From positions 1,302,001-1,366,000 of the forward strand of contig NZ_CP060402.1 of NCBI RefSeq assembly GCF_015040615.1: a stretch of DNA of 64,000 nucleotides, written 5' to 3'. A program made the position numbers and the translations under genes. Below are positions 43,275-53,338 of the stretch, one piece after another (within the stretch, counting starts at the first letter, position 1; the number at the start of each line of letters is the position of its first letter). Below the pieces are notes generated by a model, which ran no database searches, had not been told where the DNA came from, and saw only the letters and a list, made by a program, of their open reading frames with translations. The stretch is from Microbacterium sp. YJN-G (GTDB lineage: Bacteria > Actinomycetota > Actinomycetes > Actinomycetales > Microbacteriaceae).

Positions 43275-43696
43275 GATGCCTCCTGAAGCGCGGACAGCTC
43301 CGACAGCGCGGTCTCGACGTCGATGCGCCGCGGCACGCCGTTGAACCGCGCATGCAGGGTCGAGCCGGAGTCGATGACGAACGTCGTCGGGGTGCTGAGC
43401 ACGTGGTGACGGCGGGCGAGGTCCGGGCGGTGGGTGAGGTCGACCTCGACGAGGTCGACCGGGGGCAGCGCATCCGCCACGCTTCGCAGCATCCGGCGCA
43501 CCTGCGGGCAGCGCGCGCAGGTCTCGGTGGTGAACTGCACCAGGGTGATGCGGCCGGCGGCGACGCCCAGCTCGGACAGGTCGACGTCGCCCGAGACACG
43601 CCGGCGACGCCCGTCGAGCACCCGCCAGATCACGCCGGCGATGCCGGCGACCGCGACGAGCGCGGCGACGGCGATCAGGGCGGATGCGGTGGTCAC
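43271..43696 (-). CDS. Membrane-anchored thioredoxin-like protein
   Basis: A 141-aa protein with one N-terminal helix (about 4-25), a short basic linker and a thioredoxin fold. The redox pair is Cys60 and Cys63 (TTETCARCPQVRRML), with the cis-Pro in STPTTFVID (about 103). It sits upstream of and overlaps DUF4395. The GTG at 43696 was chosen because TATCGT lies exactly 6 nt before it; an ATG at 43765 would add 23 residues and has a weak GAGGA site. Confidence 0.85.
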   Translation of the reverse strand: MTTASALIAVAALVAVAGIAGVIWRVLDGRRRRVSGDVDLSELGVAAGRITLVQFTTETCARCPQVRRMLRSVADALPPVDLVEVDLTHRPDLARRHHVLSTPTTFVIDSGSTLHARFNGVPRRIDVETALSELSALQEAS

Positions 43697-43702
43697 GATC
43701 CC

Positions 43703-43708
43703 ACGATA
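43703..43708 (-). promoter_or_regulatory. -10 box of the thioredoxin/DUF4395 operon (leaderless)
   Basis: TATCGT on the minus strand, 6 nt before the GTG at 43696. Confidence 0.55.
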
Positions 43709-43806
43709 AGACGCGGCGGATGCCCGTAGGCCGGATGTGACCGCGGATGACGCGACCGCCGTCATCCCGATGTCCTCGCGGACCGCCCGAGGGGCTGCGC
43801 CGCAGG

Positions 43807-43812
43807 TATCCT
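43807..43812 (+). promoter_or_regulatory. -10 box of thyA (leaderless)
   Basis: TATCCT followed by 7 nt (TGCTGGC) and the ATG at 43820. Confidence 0.6.
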
Positions 43813-43819
43813 TGCTGGC

Positions 43820-44629
43820 ATGAGCGAAGCCGTCCCCACGCCGTACGAAGATCTGCTCCGCGACGTGCTCGAGCACGGCACCCACAAGGACGACCGCACC
43901 GGCACCGGAACCACGAGCGTGTTCGGGCGTCAGATCCGCTTCGACCTGTCGCAGGGCTTCCCGCTGATCACGACCAAGCGGGTGCACTTCAAGTCCATCG
44001 CCTACGAGCTGCTGTGGTTCCTGCGCGGGGATTCGAACGTGCGCTGGCTGCAGGAGAACGGCGTGAGCATCTGGGACGAATGGGCCGACGCCGAGGGCGA
44101 CCTGGGCCCGGTGTACGGCGTGCAGTGGCGTTCGTGGCCCACCCCGGACGGCGGCAGCATCGACCAGCTCTCGCAGGTGATCGAGCAGATCCGCCAGACC
44201 CCCGACTCGAGGCGCCTGATCGTGTCGGCCTGGAACCCTGCCGACATCCCCGACATGGCCCTCGCCCCGTGCCACGCGATGTTCCAGTTCTACGTCGCCG
44301 ACGGCCGGCTGTCGTGCCAGCTCTACCAGCGCAGCGCCGACCTGTTCCTCGGCGTTCCCTTCAACATCGCCTCGTACGCCCTGCTCACCCTCATGGTCGC
44401 GCAACAGACCGGACTGGAACCGGGCGACTTCGTGTGGACCGGCGGTGACTGCCACATCTACGACAACCACGTCGAGCAGGTGCGCGAGCAGCTGAGCCGC
44501 GACCCCTACCCGTACCCGACGCTGCGCATCACCCGCACCCCGGAGTCGATCCTCGACTACCGCTACGAGGACTTCGCGGTCGAGGACTACCAGCACCACC
44601 CGGCGATCCGCGCGGCGGTCGCCGTATGA
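43820..44629 (+). CDS. thyA: Thymidylate synthase
   Basis: Methylates dUMP to dTMP using methylene-tetrahydrofolate. Length 269 aa; catalytic Cys151 in [23 protein letters not shown] near residue 26; [20 protein letters not shown] and the [11 protein letters not shown] segment complete the active site. The stop overlaps the folA ATG, tying synthesis to the reductase that regenerates the folate cofactor. Confidence 0.97.
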   Translation: MSEAVPTPYEDLLRDVLEHGTHKDDRTGTGTTSVFGRQIRFDLSQGFPLITTKRVHFKSIAYELLWFLRGDSNVRWLQENGVSIWDEWADAEGDLGPVYGVQWRSWPTPDGGSIDQLSQVIEQIRQTPDSRRLIVSAWNPADIPDMALAPCHAMFQFYVADGRLSCQLYQRSADLFLGVPFNIASYALLTLMVAQQTGLEPGDFVWTGGDCHIYDNHVEQVREQLSRDPYPYPTLRITRTPESILDYRYEDFAVEDYQHHPAIRAAVAV

Positions 44630-45102
44630 CCTGGGTGGGCCTGATCTGGGCCGAGGCCGCCGACGGCGTGATCGGTGCATCCGGAGGGATGCCGTGGCAC
44701 GTGCCCGAGGATCTCGCCCACTTCAAGGAGGTCACCCTCGGCGCGCCCGTCATCATGGGCCGGCGCACCTGGGACTCGCTTCCGGAGCGGTTCCGGCCGC
44801 TGCCGGGCCGCGAGAACATCGTCATCACCCGTCAGCAGGACTGGGCCGCCGACGGCGTACGACGGGCGGCTGACGTCGCCGAGGCCGTGCGCGGGCTCGA
44901 ACGGGTGTGGATCATCGGCGGATCCGACATCTTCCGCCAGGTGATCGGCCAGGCCGACCGCCTCGAGGTCACCGAACTCGACCTGAAGGTCGACGGGGAC
45001 GCATTCGCGCCGCCGCGCACGGGCTGGCACCTCGTGCGCGAGGGGGAGTGGCAGACCTCGCGCACCGGCATCCGCCACCGCTTCCTGAGCTACGAGCGCT
45101 GA
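44626..45102 (+). CDS. folA: Dihydrofolate reductase
   Basis: NADPH-dependent reductase (158 aa) that regenerates tetrahydrofolate after thymidylate synthase. [18 protein letters not shown] (22-39) holds Trp24 and the catalytic acid Asp29; GRRTWDSLP is the NADPH-site helix start, and [10 protein letters not shown] the second. It overlaps thyA by 4 nt and its TGA overlaps the ATG of the next gene by 1 nt. Confidence 0.96.
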   Translation: MTWVGLIWAEAADGVIGASGGMPWHVPEDLAHFKEVTLGAPVIMGRRTWDSLPERFRPLPGRENIVITRQQDWAADGVRRAADVAEAVRGLERVWIIGGSDIFRQVIGQADRLEVTELDLKVDGDAFAPPRTGWHLVREGEWQTSRTGIRHRFLSYER

Positions 45103-45863
45103 TGCCCGTCGCACTCATCACCGGAGCCAGCGCCGGCCTCGGCGCCGAGTTCGCCCGGCAGCTCGCCGTCAAGGGCGCCGACCTCGTGCTCGTCGCACGC
45201 ACGACCACGACCCTGGACGGGCTGGCCGAGGAACTGCGCACCCGTCACGGCGTGGACGTGCAGGTGATCGTCGCCGACCTCTCGGTCGAGGCCGACGTCG
45301 AGCGCGTCGCCGCACGGATCGCCCTCCCGGGGCATCCGATCGATCTGCTCATCAACAACGCCGGATTCGGGCTGCCGCTGCACTTCGCCGACAACGACCT
45401 CGACGACGAGATCCGTCACCTGCGGGTGCACGTCGAGGCGCCGATGCGCCTCATGCACGCCGCGATCCGCTCGATGCGCGGGAGGGGCGGGCGGATCATC
45501 AACGTCGCCTCGGTCGCCGGATTCATCTCACGCTCGACCTACTCCGCCTGCAAGGCCTGGCTGATCGGCTTCAGCCGCTGGGCGAACATCGAGTACGCGC
45601 GCGACGGCATCACCATCACCGCGCTCTGCCCTGGTTTCACGCACACCAGCTTCCACGAGCGGATGGGACTGGCGCCCGGACACGAGGGGGTGCCGTCGTT
45701 CATGTGGCTCGAGGCCCGTGACGTGGTGCGGGAAGGGCTGCGGGATGCCGCGCGCGGCCGGGCCGTGTCGATCCCCTCGCTGCGCTACAGGGCGATCGTG
45801 GGCCTCACCCGCATCCTGCCCCGATCGCTCACGGCCGGCGTCGCCCGTCGCGGCCGCGTCTGA
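45102..45863 (+). CDS. Short-chain dehydrogenase/reductase
   Basis: Classical SDR of 253 aa. Cofactor motif TGASAGLG (7-14), LINNAGFG (about 83), catalytic Ser in NVASVAGF (about 132) and YSACK (about 147-151). The cofactor-specificity loop has ART (about 33), compatible with NADP. The C-terminus has a short hydrophobic/basic tail. The substrate is unknown. It is coupled to folA by TGATG, ending the thyA-folA operon; the link to folate metabolism is not obvious. Confidence 0.9.
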   Translation: MPVALITGASAGLGAEFARQLAVKGADLVLVARTTTTLDGLAEELRTRHGVDVQVIVADLSVEADVERVAARIALPGHPIDLLINNAGFGLPLHFADNDLDDEIRHLRVHVEAPMRLMHAAIRSMRGRGGRIINVASVAGFISRSTYSACKAWLIGFSRWANIEYARDGITITALCPGFTHTSFHERMGLAPGHEGVPSFMWLEARDVVREGLRDAARGRAVSIPSLRYRAIVGLTRILPRSLTAGVARRGRV

Positions 45864-45934
45864 GTGGCGGCGGAGGGCACGGGGAGCGCCGCCGCCGGCG
45901 CCGTCGGCGGCGTATGAACAGCGGCCCGACGCGA

Positions 45935-45940
45935 TACCCT
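45935..45940 (+). promoter_or_regulatory. -10 box of dapA (leaderless)
   Basis: TACCCT followed by 6 nt (GAGTGC) and the ATG at 45947. A GC-rich inverted repeat (about 45888-45912) between the SDR stop and this box may act as a terminator. Confidence 0.6.
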
Positions 45941-45946
45941 GAGTGC

Positions 45947-46924
45947 ATGACGCACTCGGACAATCCCTTCGGACAGGTTCTCGTCGCGCTGGTCACTCCC
46001 ATGACCGCCGACGGCGAAGTGGACTGGCCCGCGGTCGAGAAGCACCTGGACCGCGTCATCAGCGACGGCGCCGACGGCATCGTCGTCACCGGCACCACCG
46101 GTGAGACCTCGACCCTCACGGATGCCGAGAAGCTGCGCCTCGTCGAGGTGGGCAAGGACGTCTCGGCCGGCCGCGCGAAGATCATCACCGGCGGCGGCTC
46201 GAACGAGACCGCGCACGCCATCGAGCTGTACAAGGCCAGCGAGAAGGCCGGCGCCGACGGCATCATGATCGTCACGCCGTACTACAACAAGCCCACGCAG
46301 GCCGGCATCCTGACGCACTTCCGCCTCGTCGCCGACGCCACCGACCTGCCGGTGATCCTCTACGACATCCCCGGCCGCACCGGCGTGCCGATCAAGTACG
46401 AGACGATCCTGCGCCTGGCGAAGCACCCGAACATCCTCGCCGTCAAGGACGCCAAGGGCGACTTCTCCGAGGTCAGCCGGGTGCTCAACCAGACCGACCT
46501 GATGTACTTCTCCGGCGACGACGCGAACGTCCTGCCGCACCTGGCCATCGGCGCCACCGGCATGATCGGCGTCACCGCGAACATCACCTCGGCGCCGTAC
46601 CGCACGATCGTGGATGCCGTGAACCGCGGCGACCTGAAGACCGCCACCGCCGAGCACCAGCGCCTCGAGCCGCTGGTGCGCGCGGTGATGACGCACGTGC
46701 CAGGCACCGTCTCGGCGAAGTACATCCTGCACGGGCTCGGACGCATCGGCAGCCCGCGCGTGCGTCTGCCGCTGGTCGGCCCCGAGGAATGGGAGGCCGC
46801 GATCATCGAGGACGAGCTGGCGCTGGTCACCGGTGTTCCGGGCGCCGACTTCTCGAACTTCCGTCCCGACCGCAACGCCGCCGCCGGCGGCGCGCTGCCA
46901 AAGGTGCACGGCACCACACGATGA
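45947..46924 (+). CDS. dapA: 4-hydroxy-tetrahydrodipicolinate synthase
   Basis: Condenses pyruvate with aspartate semialdehyde, the committed step of diaminopimelate synthesis. TIM barrel of 325 aa; TGTTGET (48-54), PYYNKP (111-116), YDIPGRTG (139-146) with the catalytic Tyr139, and the Schiff-base Lys167 in ILAVKDAKGD. The C-terminal 20 residues are extra. The start is set by the leaderless promoter; an upstream in-frame ATG at 45914 lies before the -10 box and cannot be used from it. Confidence 0.96.
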   Translation: MTHSDNPFGQVLVALVTPMTADGEVDWPAVEKHLDRVISDGADGIVVTGTTGETSTLTDAEKLRLVEVGKDVSAGRAKIITGGGSNETAHAIELYKASEKAGADGIMIVTPYYNKPTQAGILTHFRLVADATDLPVILYDIPGRTGVPIKYETILRLAKHPNILAVKDAKGDFSEVSRVLNQTDLMYFSGDDANVLPHLAIGATGMIGVTANITSAPYRTIVDAVNRGDLKTATAEHQRLEPLVRAVMTHVPGTVSAKYILHGLGRIGSPRVRLPLVGPEEWEAAIIEDELALVTGVPGADFSNFRPDRNAAAGGALPKVHGTTR

Positions 46925-46984
46925 GCGCCGTCGCGCGCTGAAACGCCACGAACGGGCACGACGTGTCCGACTGAGGAGACGTCC

Positions 46985-48661
46985 ATGACCATCCCCATCG
47001 CCGCCCCCGAGCCGCTCGCCGCAGGCACGCTCCGCGTGATCCCGCTCGGCGGTCTCGGCGAGGTCGGCCGCAACATGACCATCTTCGAGTTCGAGGGCAA
47101 GATCCTCATCGTCGACTGCGGCGTGCTCTTCCCCGAGGAGCACCAGCCGGGCGTGGATCTGATCCTGCCCGACTTCGAGCCGATCAAGCACCGCCTCGAC
47201 GACATCGTGGGCGTCGTGCTCACGCACGGACACGAGGACCACATCGGCGCGGTGCCGTACCTGCTGCGGCTGAAGAGCGACATCCCGCTGATCGGCTCCG
47301 GTCTGACACTGGCGCTGGTGGAGGCGAAGCTCAAGGAGCACCGCATCCGTCCGTTCACCCTCACCGTGAAGGAGGGGCAGCAGGAGCGCGTCGGTCCGTT
47401 CGACCTCGAGTTCGTGGCGGTCAACCACTCCATCCCCGACGCCCTCGCCGTGGCGATCCGCACGCCCGCGGGCATGGTGCTGGCCACCGGCGACTTCAAG
47501 ATGGACCAGCTGCCGCTGGACGGGCGCATCACCGACCTGCGGGCGTTCGCCCGGCTGGGCGAAGAGGGCGTGGACCTGTTCCTCGTCGACTCGACCAACG
47601 CCGACGTGCCCGGCTTCACTCCCACCGAGCGGTCGATCGGGCCGGTGCTCGACCAGGTGATCGGGCGGGCTCCGCGCCGTGTCATCGTGGCGAGCTTCTC
47701 GAGCCACGTGCACCGCGTGCAGCAGGTCATCGACGCCGCCCACGCGCACGGTCGCAGGGTCGCGTTCCTCGGCCGCAGCATGGTGCGCAACATGACGATC
47801 GCCGAGCAGCTGGGCTATCTGAATGTGCCGGACAACGTGCTCATCGACTACAAGAAGGCGCGCGACCTGCCCGACGACAGGATCGTCTACATGTCGACCG
47901 GGTCGCAGGGCGAGCCGATGGCCGTGCTCAGCCGCATGGCCAACCTCGACCACGCCATCGAGCCGGGCGAGGGCGACACCGTCATCCTCGCCTCGAGCCT
48001 GATCCCGGGCAACGAGAACGCGGTCTACCGCGTGATCGACGGCCTCACCAGGCTCGGTGCGAACGTCGTGCACAAGGCCAACGCGAAGGTGCACGTCTCC
48101 GGTCACGCCGCTGCCGGCGAGCTGATCTACTGCTACAACATCCTGCAGCCGAAGAACGTGCTGCCCGTGCACGGCGAGTACCGGCACCTGATCGCGAACG
48201 CCAAGCTCGCGCAGGAGACCGGCATCCCCGAGGAGCGCACCTTCGTCGGCGGCAACGGCATGATCATCGACCTGCGCGACGGCGAGGCGCGCGTCGCCGG
48301 TCAGCTCGACATCGGCTTCGTGTACGTCGACGGCTCCACCGTCGGCGGCATCACCGACGCAGACCTCAAGGACCGCCGTATCCTCGGCGAGGAGGGTTTC
48401 GTCTCGGTCATCGTCGTGGTGGACTCGTCGACGGGTGAGATCATCTCGGGGCCCGAGATCCACGCCCGGGGCGTGGCGGAGGACGACTCCGTCTTCGACG
48501 ACATCACCCCGAAGATCGTCGCGGCGCTGAAGGAGGCGGCCGGCAACGGCGTGCGCGACAACCACGCGCTGTCGCAGATCATCCGTCGCACGATCGGCCG
48601 CTGGGTGAACCAGAAGCTGCGTCGCCGTCCGATGATCGTGCCGCTGGTGATCGAGGCGTAG
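46985..48661 (+). CDS. rnj: Ribonuclease J
   Basis: Metallo-beta-lactamase/beta-CASP ribonuclease of 558 aa with 5' exo- and endonuclease activity. Metal motif THGHEDH (80-86; His81, His83, Asp85, His86), then VNHSIPD and TGDFKMDQ; the beta-CASP part has [12 protein letters not shown] and SGHA; the C-terminal tail mediates oligomerisation. GAGGAG precedes the ATG. It follows dapA by 60 nt, the conserved actinobacterial dapA-rnj arrangement. Confidence 0.96.
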   Translation: MTIPIAAPEPLAAGTLRVIPLGGLGEVGRNMTIFEFEGKILIVDCGVLFPEEHQPGVDLILPDFEPIKHRLDDIVGVVLTHGHEDHIGAVPYLLRLKSDIPLIGSGLTLALVEAKLKEHRIRPFTLTVKEGQQERVGPFDLEFVAVNHSIPDALAVAIRTPAGMVLATGDFKMDQLPLDGRITDLRAFARLGEEGVDLFLVDSTNADVPGFTPTERSIGPVLDQVIGRAPRRVIVASFSSHVHRVQQVIDAAHAHGRRVAFLGRSMVRNMTIAEQLGYLNVPDNVLIDYKKARDLPDDRIVYMSTGSQGEPMAVLSRMANLDHAIEPGEGDTVILASSLIPGNENAVYRVIDGLTRLGANVVHKANAKVHVSGHAAAGELIYCYNILQPKNVLPVHGEYRHLIANAKLAQETGIPEERTFVGGNGMIIDLRDGEARVAGQLDIGFVYVDGSTVGGITDADLKDRRILGEEGFVSVIVVVDSSTGEIISGPEIHARGVAEDDSVFDDITPKIVAALKEAAGNGVRDNHALSQIIRRTIGRWVNQKLRRRPMIVPLVIEA

Positions 48662-48680
48662 CAGGCGCCTTCTGAAGGCC

Positions 48681-48706
48681 CAATGCCGCGGAAACCCGCG
48701 TCATTG
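48681..48706 (+). terminator. Hairpin after rnj
   Basis: Arms CAATG...CGCGG and CCGCG...CATTG (one internal mismatch) with an AAAC loop, just before the ftsK promoter. Confidence 0.4.
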
Positions 48707-48730
48707 CGGCCGGATGTCGGTCGACGGCCG

Positions 48731-48736
48731 TACCGT
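48731..48736 (+). promoter_or_regulatory. -10 box of ftsK (leaderless)
   Basis: TACCGT followed by 7 nt (GGAAGGC) and the ATG at 48744, which argues for this start rather than an in-frame start at 48714. Confidence 0.5.
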
Positions 48737-48743
48737 GGAAGGC

Positions 48744-51497
48744 ATGGCCAGGAGCACCACGAAGTCTGAGCGCGCGTCCGGCGCGCCCTCGTCGCGTCCG
48801 AAGCGGCAGGCGGCTCCTCGCTCGAGCGCGAAGGCCGCCCCCGCACCGAAGAAGTACGTCGACGACGCCGACAGGCCGCCCGTCGCGGTGCGCATGTGGC
48901 TCGGTCTCGCGCACGGTGTCGGCGGGCTGTTCCGCGCCTTCGGCCCCGAATCCCTCGAGAAGGATCAGCGCCGCGACGGATTCCCGTTCCTGCTCGTGCT
49001 GCTCGCCTGCGCCGGGGCAGTGGTCGAGTGGTTCTTCATCGGCGCCGACATCGCGCAGACGATCAGCGCCTTCACGTGGGGCGGCCTGATCGGCCGCGCC
49101 GCGTTCGTGCTGCCGGTGCTGCTGCTGCTGCTGGCCGGCTGGCTGTTCCGGCATCCGTCGTCGGTCCATGACAACGGACGCATCGGCATCGGCTTCGGCT
49201 TCTTCGTGCTCGCCCTCGCCGGGTTCTGCCATGTCGCAGCCGGTGCGGCGAACTCCGTCGGCGACGTGGTCCGCCCGCAGCCCCGGGACGGCATGCCCGC
49301 GCTCAGCGCGGCCGGCGGACTGTTCGGCTGGATGCTGGGGGAGCCGCTGGCCTTCCTCACCGTGGTCGTGGCGTACATCGTGCTCGGACTGCTGGCGGTG
49401 CTCAGCATCCTGATCCTGACCAAGACGCCGCCGAACCGCATCGGCGAGCGACTCGGCGACCTGTACGCGTGGATGTTCGGCGCGGAGCGGCCTCTGCGTG
49501 CCGCCGCCGTCGACGAGACGCCGCAGGACGGAGACGACGACAAGGACGACTCGCTGCCCTGGTGGCGCCGCAACAAGACCGGCCGTGAGGAGGACCCCGA
49601 CGAGGGCACCGACTCGCAGGCAATCACGGCGCTGCTGGACGAAGCAGGCACTGAGTCCTCGGCCTACGAGCAGGCCGTCATCGTGGACGAGACGCCCTAC
49701 GACGCGGCCACCGAGGTGCTCACCGACGTGAGCGCGATCACCGGCCTGCTCGACGAGAAGAACGCCACGGCGCTGCTCGACGACGACGGATCGACGGGCG
49801 AACTGCCCGGGCTCGACGGCTTCGGCACTGCCGGGCCCGGCGCGAGCGGCCCGCTGCCGCCCGCCGCGCCGTACGTGCTGCCGTCACCCGTCGTGCTCAA
49901 GGCCGGTCCGCCGCCCGTGGTCCGCTCGGATGCCACCGACCGCACCATCGAGCAGATCACCAGCGTGCTCGAGCAATTCAAGGTCGACGCCAAGGTCACC
50001 GGCTTCTCGCGCGGCCCGACGGTCACGCAGTACGAGGTCGAGGTCGGGCACGGCGTCAAGGTGGAGAAGATCCTGCAGCTGAGCAACAACTTCGCCTACG
50101 CGGTGGCATCCAACGATGTGCGCATCCTCTCGCCGATCCCCGGCAAGAGCGCCATCGGCATCGAGATCCCGAACGTCGACAAGGAGACGGTGGCGCTCGG
50201 CGACGTGCTGCGCTCTCCCGCGGCGCAGAAGAGCACGCACCCGCTGACGATCGGCGTCGGCAAGGACGTCGGCGGCAACATCGTCGTCGCCAACCTCGCC
50301 AAGATGCCGCACCTTCTCGTGGCAGGCTCCACCGGCTCGGGAAAGTCGAGCTTCGTGAACTCGATGATCACGAGCCTTCTCATGCGCGCTCGTCCCGCCG
50401 ATGTGCGGATGGTGCTGATCGACCCCAAGCGCGTCGAGCTGACCAGCTACGCCGGCGTGCCGCACCTGATCACCCCCATCATCACGAACCCGAAGAAGGC
50501 CGCCGAGGCGCTGCAGTGGGTCGTGAAGGAGATGGACATGCGGTACGACGACCTCGCGTCGTTCGGCTTCCGCCACATCGACGACTTCAACAAGGCGGTC
50601 CGTGCGGGCGAGGTCGAGGTTCCCGTAGGCAGCGAGCGGGTGCTCAAGCCGTACCCATACCTGCTGGTCGTGGTCGACGAGCTCGCCGACCTGATGATGG
50701 TCGCGCCGCGCGACGTCGAGGACTCGATCGTGCGCATCACGCAGCTCGCTCGTGCCTCCGGCATCCACCTGGTGCTGGCGACCCAGCGACCCAGCGTCGA
50801 CGTGGTCACCGGCCTCATCAAGGCCAACGTCCCCTCGCGTCTCGCATTCGCGGTCACGAGCGTCACCGACAGCCGCGTGATCCTGGATTCGCCGGGCGCC
50901 GACAAGCTCATCGGGCAGGGTGACGCGCTGTTCTCGCCGATGGGATCGTCCAAGCCGTTCCGGCTGCAGGGCGCCTGGGTCGACGAGAGCGAGATCCACG
51001 CGGTCGTCAAGCACGTCACCCAGCAGGCCCGCCCGGAGTACCGCCCGGATGTGCAGGAGTCCGCCGATGCGAAGAAGAAGGAAGTCGACGAGGACATCGG
51101 CGACGATCTCGAACTGCTGCTCGCGGCGGCCGAGCTGATCGTCTCATCGCAGTTCGGCTCGACCTCGATGCTGCAGCGCAAGCTGCGCGTCGGCTTCGCC
51201 AAGGCCGGGCGTCTGATGGACCTGCTCGAGTCCCGCGAGATCGTCGGCCCCTCCGAGGGGTCGAAGGCCCGCGACGTGCTGGTCACCAACGAGCAGCTTC
51301 CCGCGGTGCTCGCCAGGCTGCGCGGCGACGATGCGCCCAGCGCTCCCGCGCAGGCCGCTCCGCCCGCCCCGGCCGCACCCGCCGAACCCGACCGGTACGG
51401 TCAGGATCCGATCGAGCAGCAGTACCAGGGCCTGCCCGTCGTCGAGAGCGATGACGACGGTGACGAGGACGCCTGGGGTCTGACGGGCCGCGACTGA
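48744..51497 (+). CDS. ftsK: DNA translocase FtsK/SpoIIIE
   Basis: Septal DNA pump (917 aa). An N-terminal basic tail (1-45) is followed by four hydrophobic helices (about 75-215), a long acidic/proline-rich linker (about 240-400), then the motor: alpha domain [19 protein letters not shown], Walker [10 protein letters not shown] (about 530-538), Walker [13 protein letters not shown] (about 637-648), and the C-terminal gamma winged helix (about 780-850, [20 protein letters not shown]) that reads KOPS-like DNA. The last 60 residues are Ala/Pro/Asp-rich. Confidence 0.96.
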   Translation: MARSTTKSERASGAPSSRPKRQAAPRSSAKAAPAPKKYVDDADRPPVAVRMWLGLAHGVGGLFRAFGPESLEKDQRRDGFPFLLVLLACAGAVVEWFFIGADIAQTISAFTWGGLIGRAAFVLPVLLLLLAGWLFRHPSSVHDNGRIGIGFGFFVLALAGFCHVAAGAANSVGDVVRPQPRDGMPALSAAGGLFGWMLGEPLAFLTVVVAYIVLGLLAVLSILILTKTPPNRIGERLGDLYAWMFGAERPLRAAAVDETPQDGDDDKDDSLPWWRRNKTGREEDPDEGTDSQAITALLDEAGTESSAYEQAVIVDETPYDAATEVLTDVSAITGLLDEKNATALLDDDGSTGELPGLDGFGTAGPGASGPLPPAAPYVLPSPVVLKAGPPPVVRSDATDRTIEQITSVLEQFKVDAKVTGFSRGPTVTQYEVEVGHGVKVEKILQLSNNFAYAVASNDVRILSPIPGKSAIGIEIPNVDKETVALGDVLRSPAAQKSTHPLTIGVGKDVGGNIVVANLAKMPHLLVAGSTGSGKSSFVNSMITSLLMRARPADVRMVLIDPKRVELTSYAGVPHLITPIITNPKKAAEALQWVVKEMDMRYDDLASFGFRHIDDFNKAVRAGEVEVPVGSERVLKPYPYLLVVVDELADLMMVAPRDVEDSIVRITQLARASGIHLVLATQRPSVDVVTGLIKANVPSRLAFAVTSVTDSRVILDSPGADKLIGQGDALFSPMGSSKPFRLQGAWVDESEIHAVVKHVTQQARPEYRPDVQESADAKKKEVDEDIGDDLELLLAAAELIVSSQFGSTSMLQRKLRVGFAKAGRLMDLLESREIVGPSEGSKARDVLVTNEQLPAVLARLRGDDAPSAPAQAAPPAPAAPAEPDRYGQDPIEQQYQGLPVVESDDDGDEDAWGLTGRD

Positions 51498-52072
51498 TGG
51501 GCATCCCTCGCCAGCTTCCCAACGCGATCACGATCGCCCGCATCCCGCTCGCGATCGTCTTCTTCGTGCTGCTGCTGATCGCCGGCCCGGCCGGTGCCGG
51601 CGACCTGGCGATGCGCTGGGCTGCGGCCGTGCTGTTCATCGTGGCGATCTCGACCGACTGGGTCGACGGGTATCTCGCACGCCGGTACGACATCGTCAGC
51701 GACTTCGGCAAGCTGTGGGACCCGATCGCCGACAAGCTCCTCACCGGCTCCGGCTTCCTGGGTCTCGCGATCCTCGGCGAGGTGCCGTGGTGGATCGTCA
51801 TCGTCATCCTCATCCGCGAGTGGGGCATCACGATCCACCGCTTCACGATCGTGCACGAGCACGTCGTCGCCGCGGCCTGGATGGGCAAGGTCAAGACCGT
51901 GGTGCAGGGCGTCGCGCTCAGCTGGGCGCTGCTGCCGCTTCACGTGTGGATCGGCGAGCAGGCGTGGTCGATCACGACCCTGGTGCTCATGCTCATCGCA
52001 CTCGTACTCACCGTGGCCAGCGGCATCGATTACGTGCTGGCGCAGAGTCGCGGGCGACGGAGCAAGGCATGA
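51497..52072 (+). CDS. pgsA: CDP-diacylglycerol-glycerol-3-phosphate 3-phosphatidyltransferase
   Basis: Membrane enzyme (191 aa, about five helices) that makes phosphatidylglycerol phosphate. The CDP-alcohol phosphotransferase motif is complete: Asp54, Asp57-Gly58, Ala61-Arg62, Gly71, Asp75 and Asp79 (from TDWVDGYLARR to DPIADK). The ATG overlaps the last base of the ftsK stop, and its own stop overlaps cinA. Confidence 0.95.
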   Translation: MGIPRQLPNAITIARIPLAIVFFVLLLIAGPAGAGDLAMRWAAAVLFIVAISTDWVDGYLARRYDIVSDFGKLWDPIADKLLTGSGFLGLAILGEVPWWIVIVILIREWGITIHRFTIVHEHVVAAAWMGKVKTVVQGVALSWALLPLHVWIGEQAWSITTLVLMLIALVLTVASGIDYVLAQSRGRRSKA

Positions 52073-52563
52073 GCGACGCGGCGCGTCTCGTCGCCGCGCT
52101 GCACGAACGCGGCTGGACCCTCGGCGTCGCCGAGTCGCTCACCGGCGGCGCAGTGGCATCCGAGATCGTGACCGTCCCCGGTGCATCGGCCGTGCTGTGG
52201 GGCGGGATCGTGGCCTACGCGACACCGGTCAAGCACACGCTGCTGGGCGTCGACGCCGCCCTGCTCGCGGAGCACGGCCCCGTGCATCCGGAGGTCGCGG
52301 TTCAGATGGCCGCGGGCGTGCGGCACGCGGTGCGGGTCGAGGGCCGGCCGGCCGACGTCGGGATCTCGACCACCGGGATCGCCGGTCCCGACTCACCGGA
52401 CGGGCAGCCCGTCGGCACCGTGCACCTCGGCATCGTCACCCCGCTCGGGACGCGGACCTCATCGGCGGTCTTCGCCGGCTCGCGCGCCGAGATCCGACTG
52501 CAGGCGCGGGACGCGGCTCTCGCTCTCGCGCTGGCGGCGGTGCAGCACAGCGGCGGGGAATAG
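52069..52563 (+). CDS. cinA: CinA-like / nicotinamide-nucleotide amidohydrolase
   Basis: A 164-aa protein equal to the C-terminal CinA (PncC) domain, which hydrolyses nicotinamide mononucleotide to nicotinate mononucleotide. Family motifs: LGVAESLTGGAVASE (18-32), WGGIVAYATPVK (about 44-55) and ISTTGIAGPDSPDGQPVGTV (about 100-119). The MoeA/MocF-like N-terminal domain of full CinA is absent, usual in actinobacteria. It overlaps pgsA by 4 nt (ATGA). Confidence 0.94.
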   Translation: MSDAARLVAALHERGWTLGVAESLTGGAVASEIVTVPGASAVLWGGIVAYATPVKHTLLGVDAALLAEHGPVHPEVAVQMAAGVRHAVRVEGRPADVGISTTGIAGPDSPDGQPVGTVHLGIVTPLGTRTSSAVFAGSRAEIRLQARDAALALALAAVQHSGGE

Positions 52564-52686
52564 CGCCGTCCGGATGACGGTTGTCACAGATGTGCTCCAC
52601 ACACGACACACTGGAACGACCACGACACGATCCCTCACAACAGAAGCACAGCGAGAAACAGTAGATTCAGCGTCATCCAGTCGGGT

Positions 52687-52692
52687 TAGACT
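52687..52692 (+). promoter_or_regulatory. Probable -10 box of clgR
   Basis: TAGACT lies about 50 nt before the clgR ATG, in a 180-nt gap that is less GC-rich than its surroundings. No clear ClgR-type inverted operator was found. Confidence 0.5.
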
Positions 52693-52742
52693 GGCGATCC
52701 ACTCGGACCGAACTCCGGGGGAGTAGAGGAGAGGAGGTTCCG

Positions 52743-53051
52743 ATGATCCTTGTCAGACAGGAGATCGGCGATGTGCTGCGGGACTTCCGCCTGCAGAAGG
52801 GGCGCACCCTCCGTCAGGTGGCGAGCAAGGCCTCCGTCGCCCTCGGCTACCTGAGCGAAGTCGAGCGCGGTCAGAAAGAGGCGTCCAGCGAGATCCTCGC
52901 CTCCGTGGCAGAGGCTCTCGACGTCCCCATCTCCACCATCATGCGCGAAGTCGGTGACCGCATCTCGGTGCTCGAGGGTCTGAGCACCTTCCCGGATGTC
53001 GTCCCCGACGACCTCGTGGCCTCTGTCGGGCCCGAGCTGTCGCTGCACTGA
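52743..53051 (+). CDS. clgR: ClgR-type helix-turn-helix regulator
   Basis: Small Cro/CI-type transcription factor (102 aa) with its helix-turn-helix at about 20-43 (LRQVASKASVALGYLSEVER). The position between pgsA-cinA and recA and the motif GRTLRQVA...GYLSEVERGQKEAS match ClgR, activator of clp protease genes in actinobacteria. In Streptomyces and Corynebacterium ClgR is itself degraded by Clp; the C-terminus here ends in ELSLH rather than an AA-type degron. AGGAGG precedes the ATG. Confidence 0.88.
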   Translation: MILVRQEIGDVLRDFRLQKGRTLRQVASKASVALGYLSEVERGQKEASSEILASVAEALDVPISTIMREVGDRISVLEGLSTFPDVVPDDLVASVGPELSLH

Positions 53052-53067
53052 ACGGCGCAGCGGCCGG

Positions 53068-53289
53068 ATGAGACGCAGCGAGTTCCTGCGCGCCGTCGAA
53101 GACGAGTTCGGCGGTCGCGCGAACTCGATCACGCACGACCTCGTCCTCAGCGCCCTCGGATCGACCGCTCTCGAGGCGCTCGAAGCCGGCGTTCCGCCGC
53201 GCGACATCTGGCTCGCCGTATGCGACGAGACAGATGTCCCGGCGGGGCGCCGGTACGGCGTGGGCCGGCTGGAACCGCGCCGGCGCTGA
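53068..53289 (+). CDS. DUF3046 protein
   Basis: A 73-aa protein of an actinobacterial family found just before recA. Recognisable features: MRRSEFLRAVEDEFG, the THDLVLSALG helix and GVPPRDIWLAVCDETDVP. Function unknown. The start ATG at 53068 gives the standard length; it is 16 nt after the clgR stop, so the two share a transcript. Confidence 0.9.
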   Translation: MRRSEFLRAVEDEFGGRANSITHDLVLSALGSTALEALEAGVPPRDIWLAVCDETDVPAGRRYGVGRLEPRRR

Positions 53290-53322
53290 TCGACACTCGG
53301 ACGCACGCGATGCGGCGTGTCG

Positions 53323-53338
53323 TCGAAGATGTGTTCGA
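53323..53338 (+). promoter_or_regulatory. LexA (SOS) box upstream of recA
   Basis: TCGAAGATGTGTTCGA matches the actinobacterial SOS consensus TCGAAC-N4-GTTCGA except for G in place of C at position 6. It lies 199 nt before the recA ATG. The 247-nt gap between DUF3046 and recA otherwise holds only leader sequence that I cannot assign. Confidence 0.75.

Noticed and set aside
45785..48565. Open frame of 926 codons antisense to dapA and rnj
   Set aside because: Shadow frame over two certain genes, with biased composition and no recognisable sequence.
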